DNA from: Photobacterium phosphoreum
GTDB taxonomy: Bacteria; Pseudomonadota; Gammaproteobacteria; Enterobacterales; Vibrionaceae
Assembly (NCBI RefSeq): GCF_002954725.1
Contig: NZ_MSCQ01000001.1
Coordinates: 2,135,824 to 2,199,823, forward strand
Length of the DNA stretch: 64,000 bases
Reading direction: 5' to 3'
The position numbers and the translations under genes were made by a program. The notes under the pieces are model-generated. The model made no database searches. It saw only the letters and a program-made list of their open reading frames with translations, and was not told the DNA's origin. This document shows, piece after piece, positions 31,625-41,152 of the stretch; within the stretch, counting starts at the first letter, position 1; every line of letters begins with the position of its first letter.

Positions 31625-31705
31625 CAGTAAGTAGTCAAAAGCCATTCACGAGTTATCACATTTATTCATATATAGCAAAATATCGTTATTAGACAGATAG
31701 ATATG

Positions 31706-31754
31706 GTGCGAGGTGCGAGGTGCGAGGTGCGAGGTGCGAGGTGCGAGGTGCGAA
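31706..31754. repeat. Heptamer tandem repeat (GTGCGAG)x6 plus GTGCGAA
   Basis: This is a second array of the same heptamer with one unit fewer than at 30889. It is followed by the same flank (TAAAAGCAAA...GAAAGAATCAAATTTA), which shows it belongs to the duplicated unit. It sits between the copy 2 activating site and the copy 1 terminator. Confidence 0.95.
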
Positions 31755-31825
31755 TAAAAGCAAACTCCTCTGAAAGAATCAAATTTAGCCCTACTCTAAT
31801 GCAGCAAATTTCATTGAGTATCGCA

Positions 31826-32285
31826 AAAAAAGAGAGGGCGCGACTTTCGTCGCGCCCTTAGGTCTTACGTGCAGCTATCCCGCTACTATGTTGCTCCCTG
31901 CATCCATCCTTTGACTGCTGTGTTCCGTCAGCATTATCCTTTGTACTTCATCCCGAAGTTGTTCCTATGGCCATCCTAACCCGTCATCACATCCTGTTCT
32001 GACTCTCATCTCCTTCCCGGAGGTGTCCTTTACTTCATCCTGAAGTGATCCTTTATGCCTCAATCCTAGAGGTGTTCCTTACTTCGTCCTGAAGTTATCC
32101 TAGTCTTCCTGACAGGTAAACATCCTACTTACCTTTTTTACCGCATCCTACGGTGTTCCCTTTACATTCCATGTCCGATAAACCATCCTAGTTTACCAGT
32201 ATCTCATCCTGAGACTGCCTGTATCCGTGGCGCTTTCCTGTTCCGTTGTGTCAGTTCCTTCCGACACCATTAAGATTACGCTTTT
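31826..32285 (-). ncRNA. csrB: CsrB-family regulatory RNA, copy 1
   Basis: On the minus strand there are about 32 GGA motifs, with the same hairpin series as copy 2 and an added 5' segment containing several GGAA motifs. The terminator GGGCGCGAC-GAAA-GTCGCGCCC (31836-31857) is followed by a run of seven T. At about 430-460 nt it is longer than E. coli CsrB (369 nt, about 22 GGA). It is predicted to bind many CsrA dimers. The E. coli homologue also lies next to syd. The 5' end is estimated; candidate -10 sequences GATAAT or TAATCT lie near 32290-32310. Confidence 0.9.
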
Positions 32286-32434
32286 CTTTATTATCTACAA
32301 TCTACAGATAAAAACTTGTTGATACTTTTTTTCATCAAATCTAGTGACAAAACAAAATAATAGTTATATATCAATACGATAAATATTAACAAAGAGTAAT
32401 GTACGCAAACAATACACTCAATGTCTTACGGCTT

Positions 32435-32452
32435 TGTGAGAGATCTCTTACA
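32435..32452. promoter_or_regulatory. UvrY/VarA upstream activating site, copy 1
   Basis: TGTGAGAGATCTCTTACA is identical, as I remember it, to the 18-bp UvrY site described upstream of enterobacterial csrB. It is about 155-165 bp upstream of the inferred RNA start and about 90 bp from the divergent DUF2789 gene. Confidence 0.88.
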
Positions 32453-32542
32453 ACAGCATTAGCACTTTGACTAAGGTGACTATTTATTCTGATATCCACT
32501 ATACTCACAAAGAGAGAATACATTGCTAAAGAAGGAATCGAG

Positions 32543-32773
32543 ATGGAAGCATTCAACCATAATTTGGCTAATTTATTCAGTCAATTAGGCTTAGATAACT
32601 CAACCGACTTTATTGAGTATTTTTTACATACTCATTCATTAACACCATCACAAAAATTAGCTGAAGCGCCCTTTTTTGCTCCTGCCCAACAGCAATTTAT
32701 CAATGAAGCACAACAACAAGATGCTGATTGGAGTGAAGTCATTGATCAATTAGATACTTTACTTCGAAAATAA
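32543..32773 (+). CDS. DUF2789 family protein
   Basis: A 76-residue soluble protein. The pattern LFSQLGLDNSTDFIEYFLHTHSL followed by LAEAPFFAPAQQQFI and a C-terminal DWSEVIDQLDTLLR matches the DUF2789 family; the function is unknown. A GGAATCGAG ribosome binding region precedes the ATG. It is divergent from csr RNA copy 1, and the UvrY palindrome lies in the shared upstream region. It is followed by a small gene after 25 bp. Confidence 0.75.
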   Translation: MEAFNHNLANLFSQLGLDNSTDFIEYFLHTHSLTPSQKLAEAPFFAPAQQQFINEAQQQDADWSEVIDQLDTLLRK

Positions 32774-32798
32774 TCACTACGTTTATCAAGGATAAAGG

Positions 32799-33071
32799 AT
32801 GTCAACCATCACTCAAGAAATAGAACAGGCGATAGCAAGCTTAGTGGCTGATAATAAACAACCATCAATAGCACTGATTAAGGCTCGCCTAACAACACCA
32901 TTACCGATTCCTGTGATTATAAAAGCCCTACAAGCATGGCAAAAAAATGCCAAAGTACCACACATAGAAAAACAACAACGCGTATTAACCGCAGACCAAC
33001 GCATTGAACAACTTGAACAACAAGTACTTGCACTCTCAACACGTTTGGCACGATTAGAGGCTAACGGTTAG
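32799..33071 (+). CDS. Conserved hypothetical protein with C-terminal coiled coil
   Basis: A 90-residue protein that I do not recognise with certainty. The N-terminal half (ITQEIEQAIASLVADNKQPSI, then a TPLPIPVIIKALQAW segment) looks like a small helical, possibly winged-helix, domain resembling KfrA-type N-termini. The C-terminal 30 residues (IEQLEQQVLALSTRLARLEA) form a leucine-zipper-like coiled coil. AAGGA precedes the start. It is probably in one operon with the DUF2789 gene and is closed by a terminator. Confidence 0.6.
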   Translation: MSTITQEIEQAIASLVADNKQPSIALIKARLTTPLPIPVIIKALQAWQKNAKVPHIEKQQRVLTADQRIEQLEQQVLALSTRLARLEANG

Positions 33072-33076
33072 CGATA

Positions 33077-33107
33077 AAAAAAGCACCTGAATTAAAGGTG
33101 CTTTTTT
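33077..33107. terminator. Bidirectional terminator between convergent genes
   Basis: AAAAAAGCACCT (33077-33088) pairs with AGGTGCTTTTTT (33096-33107). It ends the DUF2789 operon on plus and the syd-DUF2310 operon on minus. Confidence 0.92.
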
Positions 33108-33110
33108 ATA

Positions 33111-33887
33111 TTATTGAAAATTCCACGACATATTAGATACAATTCGACAACGATCACATTTAAAATGGAACAGTCCATGCAGCGCTTCTGGCACTCGCCA
33201 TTCGCCACCACAACTTGGGCATCGACGGGCTAATTCAGCCGCTTTACTTTCACCACCAACACGGTATTGATAATAATAGGTTGGCACCTCAGTGGTGGTT
33301 TCGATATGACGACATAATTCGCGTCCGCGAACAAACAATTCACTGCTTACATCACCAATTTCAGCTAATGCCATGTTAACGGCTGCTGGACTTTTGATGG
33401 CCATTTGAATTTCATCAAAGGCTTGCCATTCTGTTTGCCACTTAATAATCGCTTTATAATCACCGTCAGTTGTTGCTCCGGTTTGATATAACGGGATTGG
33501 CAATAATGTATCGCCACTACGAAGCGGGGAACAACTATGAACATAGGTGGTATATAGCACTTGCCATGAGGGTGAAAAACTTTCAGCAACCGAGTCTGAA
33601 TTAAGGTCAACCCCTAATATTTTCATTTTTGGTGCCAGCAAACACGCTAACGTTAATTGCTCATAACACTGGGTCACTTGAGGGCTATTATAGCGAGAAT
33701 GTAAACTTTCTTTATCAGGACACACTACCCGCACTCGAAAGATACCATCATCAATAACAACAGGAAATTCACGCCCAAGCACTTGGCCGTTATAACGCAG
33801 TGCATCCATTAAGCCATTAATAGCAATATCTACTTGCGATAACGTTGTGTTATCAAAACATTCAAATTGTAGCTCAACAACAAACAC
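33111..33887 (-). CDS. Zinc-ribbon-containing protein (DUF2310)
   Basis: A 258-residue protein of the DUF2310 family. The C-terminus carries a clear zinc ribbon, RRCPSCGGEWRVP followed by FKCDRCRIVSN (two CxxC knuckles). The N-terminal 200 residues have no motif I recognise. The function is unknown. It starts 3 bp after the syd stop codon, so it is co-transcribed with syd, a linkage seen in Vibrio. Confidence 0.78.
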   Translation of the reverse strand: MFVVELQFECFDNTTLSQVDIAINGLMDALRYNGQVLGREFPVVIDDGIFRVRVVCPDKESLHSRYNSPQVTQCYEQLTLACLLAPKMKILGVDLNSDSVAESFSPSWQVLYTTYVHSCSPLRSGDTLLPIPLYQTGATTDGDYKAIIKWQTEWQAFDEIQMAIKSPAAVNMALAEIGDVSSELFVRGRELCRHIETTTEVPTYYYQYRVGGESKAAELARRCPSCGGEWRVPEALHGLFHFKCDRCRIVSNMSWNFQ

Positions 33888-33890
33888 AAT

Positions 33891-34445
33891 TTATTCCTCT
33901 GTCACTAATGGCTGCAATTGCTGTAAGAACGTCACTACATCATTTGCTAACACTTGGCGAGTATCTTTACCCAATGTTTCTAACACTACGTGACCTGTCA
34001 TATTACAAATAGAAATCACTTGTGATTCATCATCGACAACGGCAATAAAGACTGTCGGTTTAAGTTTCATTCGACGTTGAGTTACTAAATGCCCTAAAAT
34101 ATTTTGTTGTAACAGTTCAAGATCGTCATCATTAAATACCTGTAATAAATCCAAAGATAAATCACCAAACATAGCGCTCATATCACCGCTATATTGCGAT
34201 CCATAAAAAGCATTGATATCACTATAAAGTGATAAATCCATGCCTTTTTCGACCCCTTCTAGGCTAATTATAGGTTGGCGTTCAATCGGTTTCCAAGTCA
34301 CATTTTGATCGTCATCAACAACGACACATGGTGAAATAAGCCCAACTAAATGCTCACTTACAGGAAAACCGCGATCTGCATCACACCATGCTTGTAAATA
34401 ACGAGCAGAAAAATCAGATAAAGCGCTGGTAACAGGATGATTCAT
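33891..34445 (-). CDS. syd: SecY-interacting protein Syd
   Basis: Syd binds SecY at the cytoplasmic face of the inner membrane and is thought to check the Sec translocon. The 184-residue protein has the family blocks PCVVVDDDQNVTWKPIER, DINAFYGSQYSGDMSA and NDDDLELLQQNILGHL. I start at the ATG at 34445, which has GAGG upstream; an ATG four codons earlier overlaps that site. It is divergent from queF, and E. coli has the same syd-queF adjacency. Confidence 0.93.
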   Translation of the reverse strand: MNHPVTSALSDFSARYLQAWCDADRGFPVSEHLVGLISPCVVVDDDQNVTWKPIERQPIISLEGVEKGMDLSLYSDINAFYGSQYSGDMSAMFGDLSLDLLQVFNDDDLELLQQNILGHLVTQRRMKLKPTVFIAVVDDESQVISICNMTGHVVLETLGKDTRQVLANDVVTFLQQLQPLVTEE

Positions 34446-34531
34446 TCGCAACCTCATAAAAGATTCAGTAAACTTTAGGTTTAAGCCGTTTCGACGGACA
34501 TCTATTCTAATCCAAGAGTGTCATAGACAGT

Positions 34532-35383
34532 ATGAGTAAATATAAAGACGCTAAAGAATTAGCTGGTTTAACCCTTGGCAAAAAGACAGAGTATAAAGAT
34601 CAGTACGATCCATCGCTACTGCAACCTGTTCCAAGAAGCCTAAACCGTACCGATATTAATATCAGCGATGATGCACTGCCATTCACTGGCTATGATATTT
34701 GGACATTATACGAATTATCTTGGCTCAATAAAAAAGGCTTACCACAAGTTGCTATTGGTGAAGTACGTTTACCAGCATCAAGCCCTAACCTTATTGAATC
34801 AAAATCGTTCAAACTGTACCTTAACAGCTTCAACCAAACTCACTTTGATAGCTGGCAAGATATCGCAGATACCCTGCAAATTGATCTATCACGTTGTGCT
34901 GGTGAAGATGTTGATGTCACTATTCAACCGCTAACTGATTTTAATGATCAACCGATTGTTAATTTCTTTGGTGAATGTATTGACGATCAAGATATTGAAA
35001 TTAGTGACTACAGTTTCAAGCCTGAATACCTTGAGGGTGCTGCAGATAATAACGATATCGTCGAAGAAATTGTTCATAGTCATCTTTTAAAATCAAACTG
35101 CTTAATCACTAATCAACCCGATTGGGGCAGTGTTCGTATTGCCTATAAAGGTAATCGTATTGATCGTGAAAAATTACTGCGTTACATCGTGTCATTCCGT
35201 AATCACAATGAATTCCACGAACAATGCGTTGAGCGTATTTTTAACGACATTATGCGTTTTTGTCAGCCTGAATCACTGACGGTTTATGCGCGTTATACTC
35301 GTCGTGGCGGTTTAGATATTAATCCATACCGTACCAATATGGGCAAAACCCCTAGTGATAATTTCCGTCTCGCACGTCAGTAA
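34532..35383 (+). CDS. queF: NADPH-dependent 7-cyano-7-deazaguanine reductase
   Basis: QueF reduces preQ0 to preQ1 in queuosine synthesis, acting on the nitrile group. The 283-residue form is the long two-domain type found in gammaproteobacteria. The substrate region is [21 protein letters not shown], the catalytic Cys is in [14 protein letters not shown], and the NADPH site follows at [16 protein letters not shown]. It is divergent from syd. Confidence 0.96.
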   Translation: MSKYKDAKELAGLTLGKKTEYKDQYDPSLLQPVPRSLNRTDINISDDALPFTGYDIWTLYELSWLNKKGLPQVAIGEVRLPASSPNLIESKSFKLYLNSFNQTHFDSWQDIADTLQIDLSRCAGEDVDVTIQPLTDFNDQPIVNFFGECIDDQDIEISDYSFKPEYLEGAADNNDIVEEIVHSHLLKSNCLITNQPDWGSVRIAYKGNRIDREKLLRYIVSFRNHNEFHEQCVERIFNDIMRFCQPESLTVYARYTRRGGLDINPYRTNMGKTPSDNFRLARQ

Positions 35384-35504
35384 TTAGATCCTAACGACGA
35401 ATTCAACATTAAGTCCGGTAAAAACCTTTACTTTGCTGGACTTGATGCATTAACCCAGTAAAATCAACACTATCTTGTGTGTTATTGTGCTGTTTTGAGA
35501 TTAT

Positions 35505-37784
35505 ATGAATTTTCGTGGCCTATTTCTTTCTGGGTTAGTATTACTAACAACGTCATTTGATCTTCAAGCAAAAATTTATAGCTCGCCGATCCTCACTGAA
35601 GCACAAAATTTATTAGTTAACCAACCTGAGCGTACGCTTACAATCACCCAAAGCTATCTTAAAAATCGCCGTCTGAGCCAACCACAAGATCCATCACGGG
35701 TTCATCTTAATGGTGAAGCGGATCATTCTACTCGTACCCCACTTAATACTATCAATGCGTTGCAAATCCAAGCACAGGCTTTATCTCTTTTACAACGACC
35801 AGAACAAGCAATAAATGTTATTAAAAAAGCCGAAAAAACAGCACTTGATAATAAATTCATGTTCAGTGTCTTTGAAAGTCGGATTTTATTAGCCCAATTT
35901 TACTGGGTTAATTTAAGTAATAGTGCAACGGCGCTAAAAATGCTCAATACACTTAATGTTGATATAAAGCATGCACAGCCAATAACACTCACTCGCCAAC
36001 TACAAGAATTAAAATATAAATCACTGATGCTACGGGCACGGATTGAATCAAGCATTGGTAAAGATGAAGCGGCAGAAAAACTATTTATCAAAGCTAAAGG
36101 CTATTTAGTCGCATTTGACGATAAAGATGAGACCATTAATTATCAAATCACATTAGGTCAGCACTATTTACGTCATGATCACTATGATATGGCACTTGAT
36201 CGCTTACTTAGCGGTTATTGGCTCGCGGTTGAAAATGATGATCAGCCACAAATTGCGCGCGCTAATTATGAATTAGCGCAGTTATTTGAAGAACGTCACG
36301 TATTTGATAAAGCATTGGAGCATGCCACTCAAGCTGGGGAGTTTTTTGAGCGCTATAAACGTACTCAACAATTAGCCAAAGCATTAAGCCTGATTGCTTC
36401 TATTTACGAGCAACAAGGGCGCTATAATCTTGCGCTAGTGCATTACTTCAATGCACTCGACCAAGAAAATCAGCTTAAACATGATCTTCGTTCTGCCAGT
36501 TTACGACTCAATATTGCGCGGGTTTATTTACACTTAAATAATTATAAAAAAGCTGAGCAGTATATCGTACAAGCGCGTAATCTTTCGTTACAAAGTGGTA
36601 ATGAAAACATTGTTGCAGAAAGCCAAATTATGCAAGGGCAATTAGAACTAGAAAAAGGTGAATTAGATGATGCGATTACATCATTACAAGCCGGTTTAAT
36701 TTCCGCGAGCCGTATTGGTGCGGTAAGTTTGCAATTAATGGGTGAGTCCATCTTATCGGAAGCATTTGAAAAGCAAAACGATTACTACAATGCTTTACTT
36801 AGTCAGCGTCGTTATGAACAGTTGTATGCAGGCAAACAAAAAAATGCCATCCAAAGTAATACAGAGGTATTTAAACAACAACAAAAAATGATGGAACGTT
36901 CACTTAAACTTGAAGAAATGGAACGTGAGCAATTCATTAATCAAAATGCATTGTATAAACAACAACAAATATCTTTAACCTTGATTGGAGTACTGGTGAT
37001 TCTGTTATTACTGTTATGGCGTCGCCAACACATTAATAAACAATTAAAACAACAGCTCACTAAATTAACCACCGATTACTATACTCACCCACGCAGTGGA
37101 TTACGTAACCTACGCATGCTCAATGCACGCTTGGCAAATTCTCTCCAACAGAGTAGTGCTAACTTTGAACAATGGCACCTTGGTGAAATTATTAATGAGC
37201 CTTTAAGTGATAGGCTTCGATTTGCCTTATTTGAAGTTTCATTTTTAAAACGTATTTATCTAGAAAAAGGCTATCAGCAAGGACTTACCGCAGAAAAAGA
37301 ATTTGGTAATTATTTACAAGTGCAAATATTAGAACCTGCTCGTATTTATCACTTTTCTGATGCGCTGTTTTTATATATCGAGCCCAATGCACGTTTAAGT
37401 TGTGACCCCAAACAGCTTGCAGAATCTATGCAGCAATTGATTGATAATTATACCTTACCATTGAACATCGATAACGCATTACAAATAGGCATGGCAGAAT
37501 ATCCTTTTTTACCTCGAGCCTATACGGCAATCAATGATCAAGAACTCATTGATATATTACTAATGACCGTCGATGCAGGTATCAGCCTCAATGATAAACA
37601 ATCAGGCAGTAATTGGGTTCATCTTTGCGCAATTGATGCCGCACCAGCAGCCAGTTTTGTGAGCGATAATATTCGTCGTTCTTGTGTCGAAGGCATCGAT
37701 AAAGGATTAGTAAAAGTGCGTAGTTCAACTAACAATGAAATAATCTGGAACTACGATCACAATCTTAATAAAGATATCAGTTAA
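35505..37784 (+). CDS. Membrane-anchored TPR protein with degenerate GGDEF domain
   Basis: A 759-residue protein. Residues 1-22 are a signal peptide ending in DLQA. About 7-8 tetratricopeptide-like repeats follow (for example NYELAQLFEERHVFDKALEHATQAGEFF) through residue 440. A single membrane helix (about 486-505, LTLIGVLVILLLLLW) follows, then a cytoplasmic domain. That domain has GGDEF-like topology, but the signature position reads FSDALFLYIE, so diguanylate cyclase activity is unlikely. It may sense periplasmic partners through the TPRs. It lies between queF and another degenerate GGDEF gene. Confidence 0.75.
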   Translation: MNFRGLFLSGLVLLTTSFDLQAKIYSSPILTEAQNLLVNQPERTLTITQSYLKNRRLSQPQDPSRVHLNGEADHSTRTPLNTINALQIQAQALSLLQRPEQAINVIKKAEKTALDNKFMFSVFESRILLAQFYWVNLSNSATALKMLNTLNVDIKHAQPITLTRQLQELKYKSLMLRARIESSIGKDEAAEKLFIKAKGYLVAFDDKDETINYQITLGQHYLRHDHYDMALDRLLSGYWLAVENDDQPQIARANYELAQLFEERHVFDKALEHATQAGEFFERYKRTQQLAKALSLIASIYEQQGRYNLALVHYFNALDQENQLKHDLRSASLRLNIARVYLHLNNYKKAEQYIVQARNLSLQSGNENIVAESQIMQGQLELEKGELDDAITSLQAGLISASRIGAVSLQLMGESILSEAFEKQNDYYNALLSQRRYEQLYAGKQKNAIQSNTEVFKQQQKMMERSLKLEEMEREQFINQNALYKQQQISLTLIGVLVILLLLLWRRQHINKQLKQQLTKLTTDYYTHPRSGLRNLRMLNARLANSLQQSSANFEQWHLGEIINEPLSDRLRFALFEVSFLKRIYLEKGYQQGLTAEKEFGNYLQVQILEPARIYHFSDALFLYIEPNARLSCDPKQLAESMQQLIDNYTLPLNIDNALQIGMAEYPFLPRAYTAINDQELIDILLMTVDAGISLNDKQSGSNWVHLCAIDAAPAASFVSDNIRRSCVEGIDKGLVKVRSSTNNEIIWNYDHNLNKDIS

Positions 37785-37916
37785 ATATATAAATGGTACG
37801 AAACTCTGACAACTAGCACTAACTATCCGGTTTTATTTTTGGTAGCATATTATAATAATCACAGTAACATAATGAATTAAATAGCTTTTAACCATGCCAA
37901 TGCAGATGCATAACCA

Positions 37917-39476
37917 ATGACCGATATTAGTGCCATTGTTGCCGAAGTCAGTGTCCTAAAGCAACGATTAGACCTAGCTCAACTTTCTTACCGTGATTCT
38001 AGTCTAAAATCGCGGCGTGAAATTGTAATCTTAAAACGCCTAATTACTCGATTGGCCGTTGCCTGCCGAGGCCTCGATAACGACCTTGATACGACATTAC
38101 ACGCCATCACTCATGATCTTGAACAACCACTCGAGATTAGTCGTCTCATTCCTCGATTAGCGATAGTTGAACGTCTGGTGATCCAACAAGCAGATGTGAT
38201 CCAACACCAAAACAAACAATTACAGCATCATATAAATCAACGTGGACAGACGCTATTACGTTACCAAGGTTTACCGACATCACTACAGCGTGACTTAAAC
38301 AATATTTTAAACCAGCCGTCATTAACATTATTAAATAACCACCAGCATATATTACGTTTACTGGAACTGTATGAGCGCAGTATAAAATTAATTGCTGCGA
38401 ACAATAACGGCACGAAGTTATTGAGTGATAATCAGCAACACTTTGAAATTAATCTGGTCGCTGAATTACAACATCTTATTACTGAGATAGATTTCACCAA
38501 TGAGCAAGGTGAACAACTATTTACTATTCGCCATCAATTAGCACAAGGCGTTGATCAAGCAACGCTACTGACATTGTTATTACAGGTTTTACGTCTTATT
38601 GTCTCAGGCACTCACGCTGAACGTCATACTTCGCAACGATTTCTCAATACACTCAACAGTGATTTAGCCTCACTCAAAAAAAACACCGCCAAAACAGCCA
38701 GTTCTTTTTCTGTCTTGCATCAACATCGACATGACTTCAATACCAATATCTCAACGATGGTGACCAATATTAACCAAAAAATAGAGGCACAAAACACCAC
38801 CGATACACCGCCTTTATCCTTGGAAAATATCACCCAAGAATTACAACAATTAGCCCTGCGGAATAGTCAACTAGAACAACGAGAACAAGCCCTCATAGAA
38901 CAGTTAAATCACAATGATAATAAGGTGCAACAGTTACAACAACAAACGCACAGTTATCACCAACGCTTAAGCCAACAAGAACAAAATATCTTCCGTGATA
39001 AGTTAACCTTAACTTATAACCGTAATGCATTTGATGATCGACTTGAACATGAATATCAGCGTTGGTTACGTTATCAAAACCCACTACTATTAATGTTGAT
39101 TGATATTGATAACCTCAGCCACCTTAATAAAAATTACGGCCATCACGCTGGTGATAAAGCGCTGAAAATTATTGCACAAACCATTAATCAACACCTTAAT
39201 CCAACCGATTTCATTGCCCGTTTTAATGATGATGCTTTTATGCTACTAATCACCGATATTAATCAGCAACAACGTCACCAAACAGTGCAACACATTCGCA
39301 CCGCAGTCACACAATTGCCATTACATTTTAAAGGTCAAAGTGTCTCAATGTCAGTTTCTATCAGTACCTCATTTTTCACCCATAACGACACGCCAAAAAA
39401 TGTGATTGATCGTATTGAAACCACATTACGCCATGCTCAGAGCCAACGCTGTAATATTGTCACTCATTACAATTAA
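37917..39476 (+). CDS. Degenerate GGDEF-domain protein with coiled-coil N-terminus
   Basis: A 519-residue soluble protein. Residues 1-330 are helical and glutamine-rich, with coiled coils (LEQREQALIEQLNHNDNKVQ). The C-terminal domain begins DKLTLTYNRNAFDDRL, a standard GGDEF-domain opening, and keeps the IDIDNLSHLNKNYGHHAGDKAL block. The active-site loop reads RFNDDAF where RFGGDEF is expected, so GTP cyclisation is doubtful. It could bind GTP or act as a scaffold. It follows the TPR/GGDEF gene by 132 bp on the same strand. Confidence 0.8.
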   Translation: MTDISAIVAEVSVLKQRLDLAQLSYRDSSLKSRREIVILKRLITRLAVACRGLDNDLDTTLHAITHDLEQPLEISRLIPRLAIVERLVIQQADVIQHQNKQLQHHINQRGQTLLRYQGLPTSLQRDLNNILNQPSLTLLNNHQHILRLLELYERSIKLIAANNNGTKLLSDNQQHFEINLVAELQHLITEIDFTNEQGEQLFTIRHQLAQGVDQATLLTLLLQVLRLIVSGTHAERHTSQRFLNTLNSDLASLKKNTAKTASSFSVLHQHRHDFNTNISTMVTNINQKIEAQNTTDTPPLSLENITQELQQLALRNSQLEQREQALIEQLNHNDNKVQQLQQQTHSYHQRLSQQEQNIFRDKLTLTYNRNAFDDRLEHEYQRWLRYQNPLLLMLIDIDNLSHLNKNYGHHAGDKALKIIAQTINQHLNPTDFIARFNDDAFMLLITDINQQQRHQTVQHIRTAVTQLPLHFKGQSVSMSVSISTSFFTHNDTPKNVIDRIETTLRHAQSQRCNIVTHYN

Positions 39477-39701
39477 ACCCAAGAGTAACGATACTCAACA
39501 TCCATTTATCCTACCAATATTATTACTATCATTTACTGGTCAAAAATAAAATCACTGTGTATGGTATCAATATAAAAACAAATTATTTTACCGTCAACGT
39601 ACTGTTCTTTATTTGATTTTAGCACTAGCCTTTTGATAATAGCGCCACTGCCTTGTATCAATAAATGAACATGCTTTTTCATCATTACCAGGGAGGTTAT
39701 T

Positions 39702-41075
39702 ATGATAACGCATATCAGCCCTATCGGCGCCATGAACCTATTATCACAAATAGAAGCTGACAGCTTAAAAGCAACGGCATCCAGTGACTTATATCGTCTT
39801 TATCGCAACTGTTCACTGGCCGTTTTAAATTCAGGCAGCCATACCGATAACTCAAAAGAACTATTAGAAAAACACCTCGACTTTGCGATTAATTTATTGC
39901 GTCGCGAACGTGGCATTAAAATAGAATTGGTCAATCCACCTGAACATGCCTTTGTGGATGGGCGGATTATTCGTGGCATTCAAGAGCATATGTTTTCAGT
40001 GTTACGCGACATTATTTATGTCGATATGCATATTGCCCGCCGTAACGATATCGACCTAGCCAGCGCACCTCATATTACCGACTTTGTATTTAGTCTATTA
40101 CGTAATGCCCGCACCCTGCATGCTGGTGAAGATCCGAATATTATCGTATGTTGGGGTGGCCACTCGATTAACCCAATTGAATATCAATATACCCGTGAAG
40201 TCGGTAATGAGTTAGGCTTGCGCGAACTCAATATTTGTACCGGTTGCGGACCAGGCGCAATGGAAGGACCAATGAAAGGTGCTGCGATTGGTCATGCCAA
40301 ACAACGCTACCCAAGCAGTCGTTTCATTGGATTAACTGAACCCTCAATTATTGCCGCCGAGCCGCCAAATCCAATCGTGAATGAATTAGTAATTTTACCC
40401 GATATTGAAAAACGTCTCGAAGCCTTTGTTCGCGTTGGTCATGGAATTATTATTTTCCCAGGTGGTGCAGGTACAGCTGAAGAGTTACTGTATATTTTAG
40501 GGATTTTGATGCATCCTGATAATGCCGAGCAACCACTACCATTAATCCTGACAGGCCCTAAAGAAAGTGAAGCCTATTTCCGTACTCTGGATGATTTTAT
40601 TCGCGATACCTTAGGTGAAGCTGCCACTCAGCACTATCAAATTATTATTGGTGATCCCGCTGAAGTCGCGCAAGTAATGAAAGCCTCTATGGCACGCGTA
40701 AAAGAACATCGATTAGCTACGGGGGATGCTTATTGTTTCAACTGGTCATTAACCATCCCTGAAGATTTCCAAATGCCCTTTTCGCCAACGCATAAAGCCA
40801 TGGCAGGTTTAGATTTACACATGGATCAGCCCAAAGAAAAACTGGCCGCTAATCTACGTCGTGCGTTTTCAGGCATCGTTGCGGGTAATGTTAAAGAAGA
40901 AGGCATCCATGAAATTGAGCAATATGGCCGTTTTAAAATTGATGGCGATAAAGTGCTAATGCAACGGATGGATAAACTGTTAAAAAACTTTGTCGAACAA
41001 CAACGAATGAAATTACCGGGCAGTAAATACGACCCTTGTTATGAAATCGTTAATAGCCACGGTCAACCAAAATAA
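39702..41075 (+). CDS. ppnN: Nucleotide 5'-monophosphate nucleosidase PpnN
   Basis: PpnN (YgdH) hydrolyses purine and pyrimidine nucleoside 5'-monophosphates to base and ribose 5-phosphate and is regulated by (p)ppGpp in E. coli. It is 457 residues. The LOG-like core carries [35 protein letters not shown] and [17 protein letters not shown] strong GGGAGG ribosome binding site precedes the ATG. A 7-bp hairpin follows its stop, and xni is next. Confidence 0.95.
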   Translation: MITHISPIGAMNLLSQIEADSLKATASSDLYRLYRNCSLAVLNSGSHTDNSKELLEKHLDFAINLLRRERGIKIELVNPPEHAFVDGRIIRGIQEHMFSVLRDIIYVDMHIARRNDIDLASAPHITDFVFSLLRNARTLHAGEDPNIIVCWGGHSINPIEYQYTREVGNELGLRELNICTGCGPGAMEGPMKGAAIGHAKQRYPSSRFIGLTEPSIIAAEPPNPIVNELVILPDIEKRLEAFVRVGHGIIIFPGGAGTAEELLYILGILMHPDNAEQPLPLILTGPKESEAYFRTLDDFIRDTLGEAATQHYQIIIGDPAEVAQVMKASMARVKEHRLATGDAYCFNWSLTIPEDFQMPFSPTHKAMAGLDLHMDQPKEKLAANLRRAFSGIVAGNVKEEGIHEIEQYGRFKIDGDKVLMQRMDKLLKNFVEQQRMKLPGSKYDPCYEIVNSHGQPK

Positions 41076-41107
41076 TATCGTCATTTGATAACAGTTTTGC
41101 GTACAAT

Positions 41108-41130
41108 AAGGAGCCTAAGCGCTCCTTTTA
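41108..41130 (+). terminator. Weak terminator between ppnN and xni
   Basis: AAGGAGC (41108-41114) pairs with GCTCCTT (41121-41127), followed by TTATT. Confidence 0.6.
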
Positions 41131-41152
41131 TTCATCTAAATAGAATTTTTTT

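Noticed and set aside
30241..32285. Regularly spaced short motifs that might suggest a CRISPR array
   Set aside because: The repeats are short TCCT-centred hairpins of variable length with no fixed repeat-spacer pattern and no cas genes. The CsrB reading explains them.
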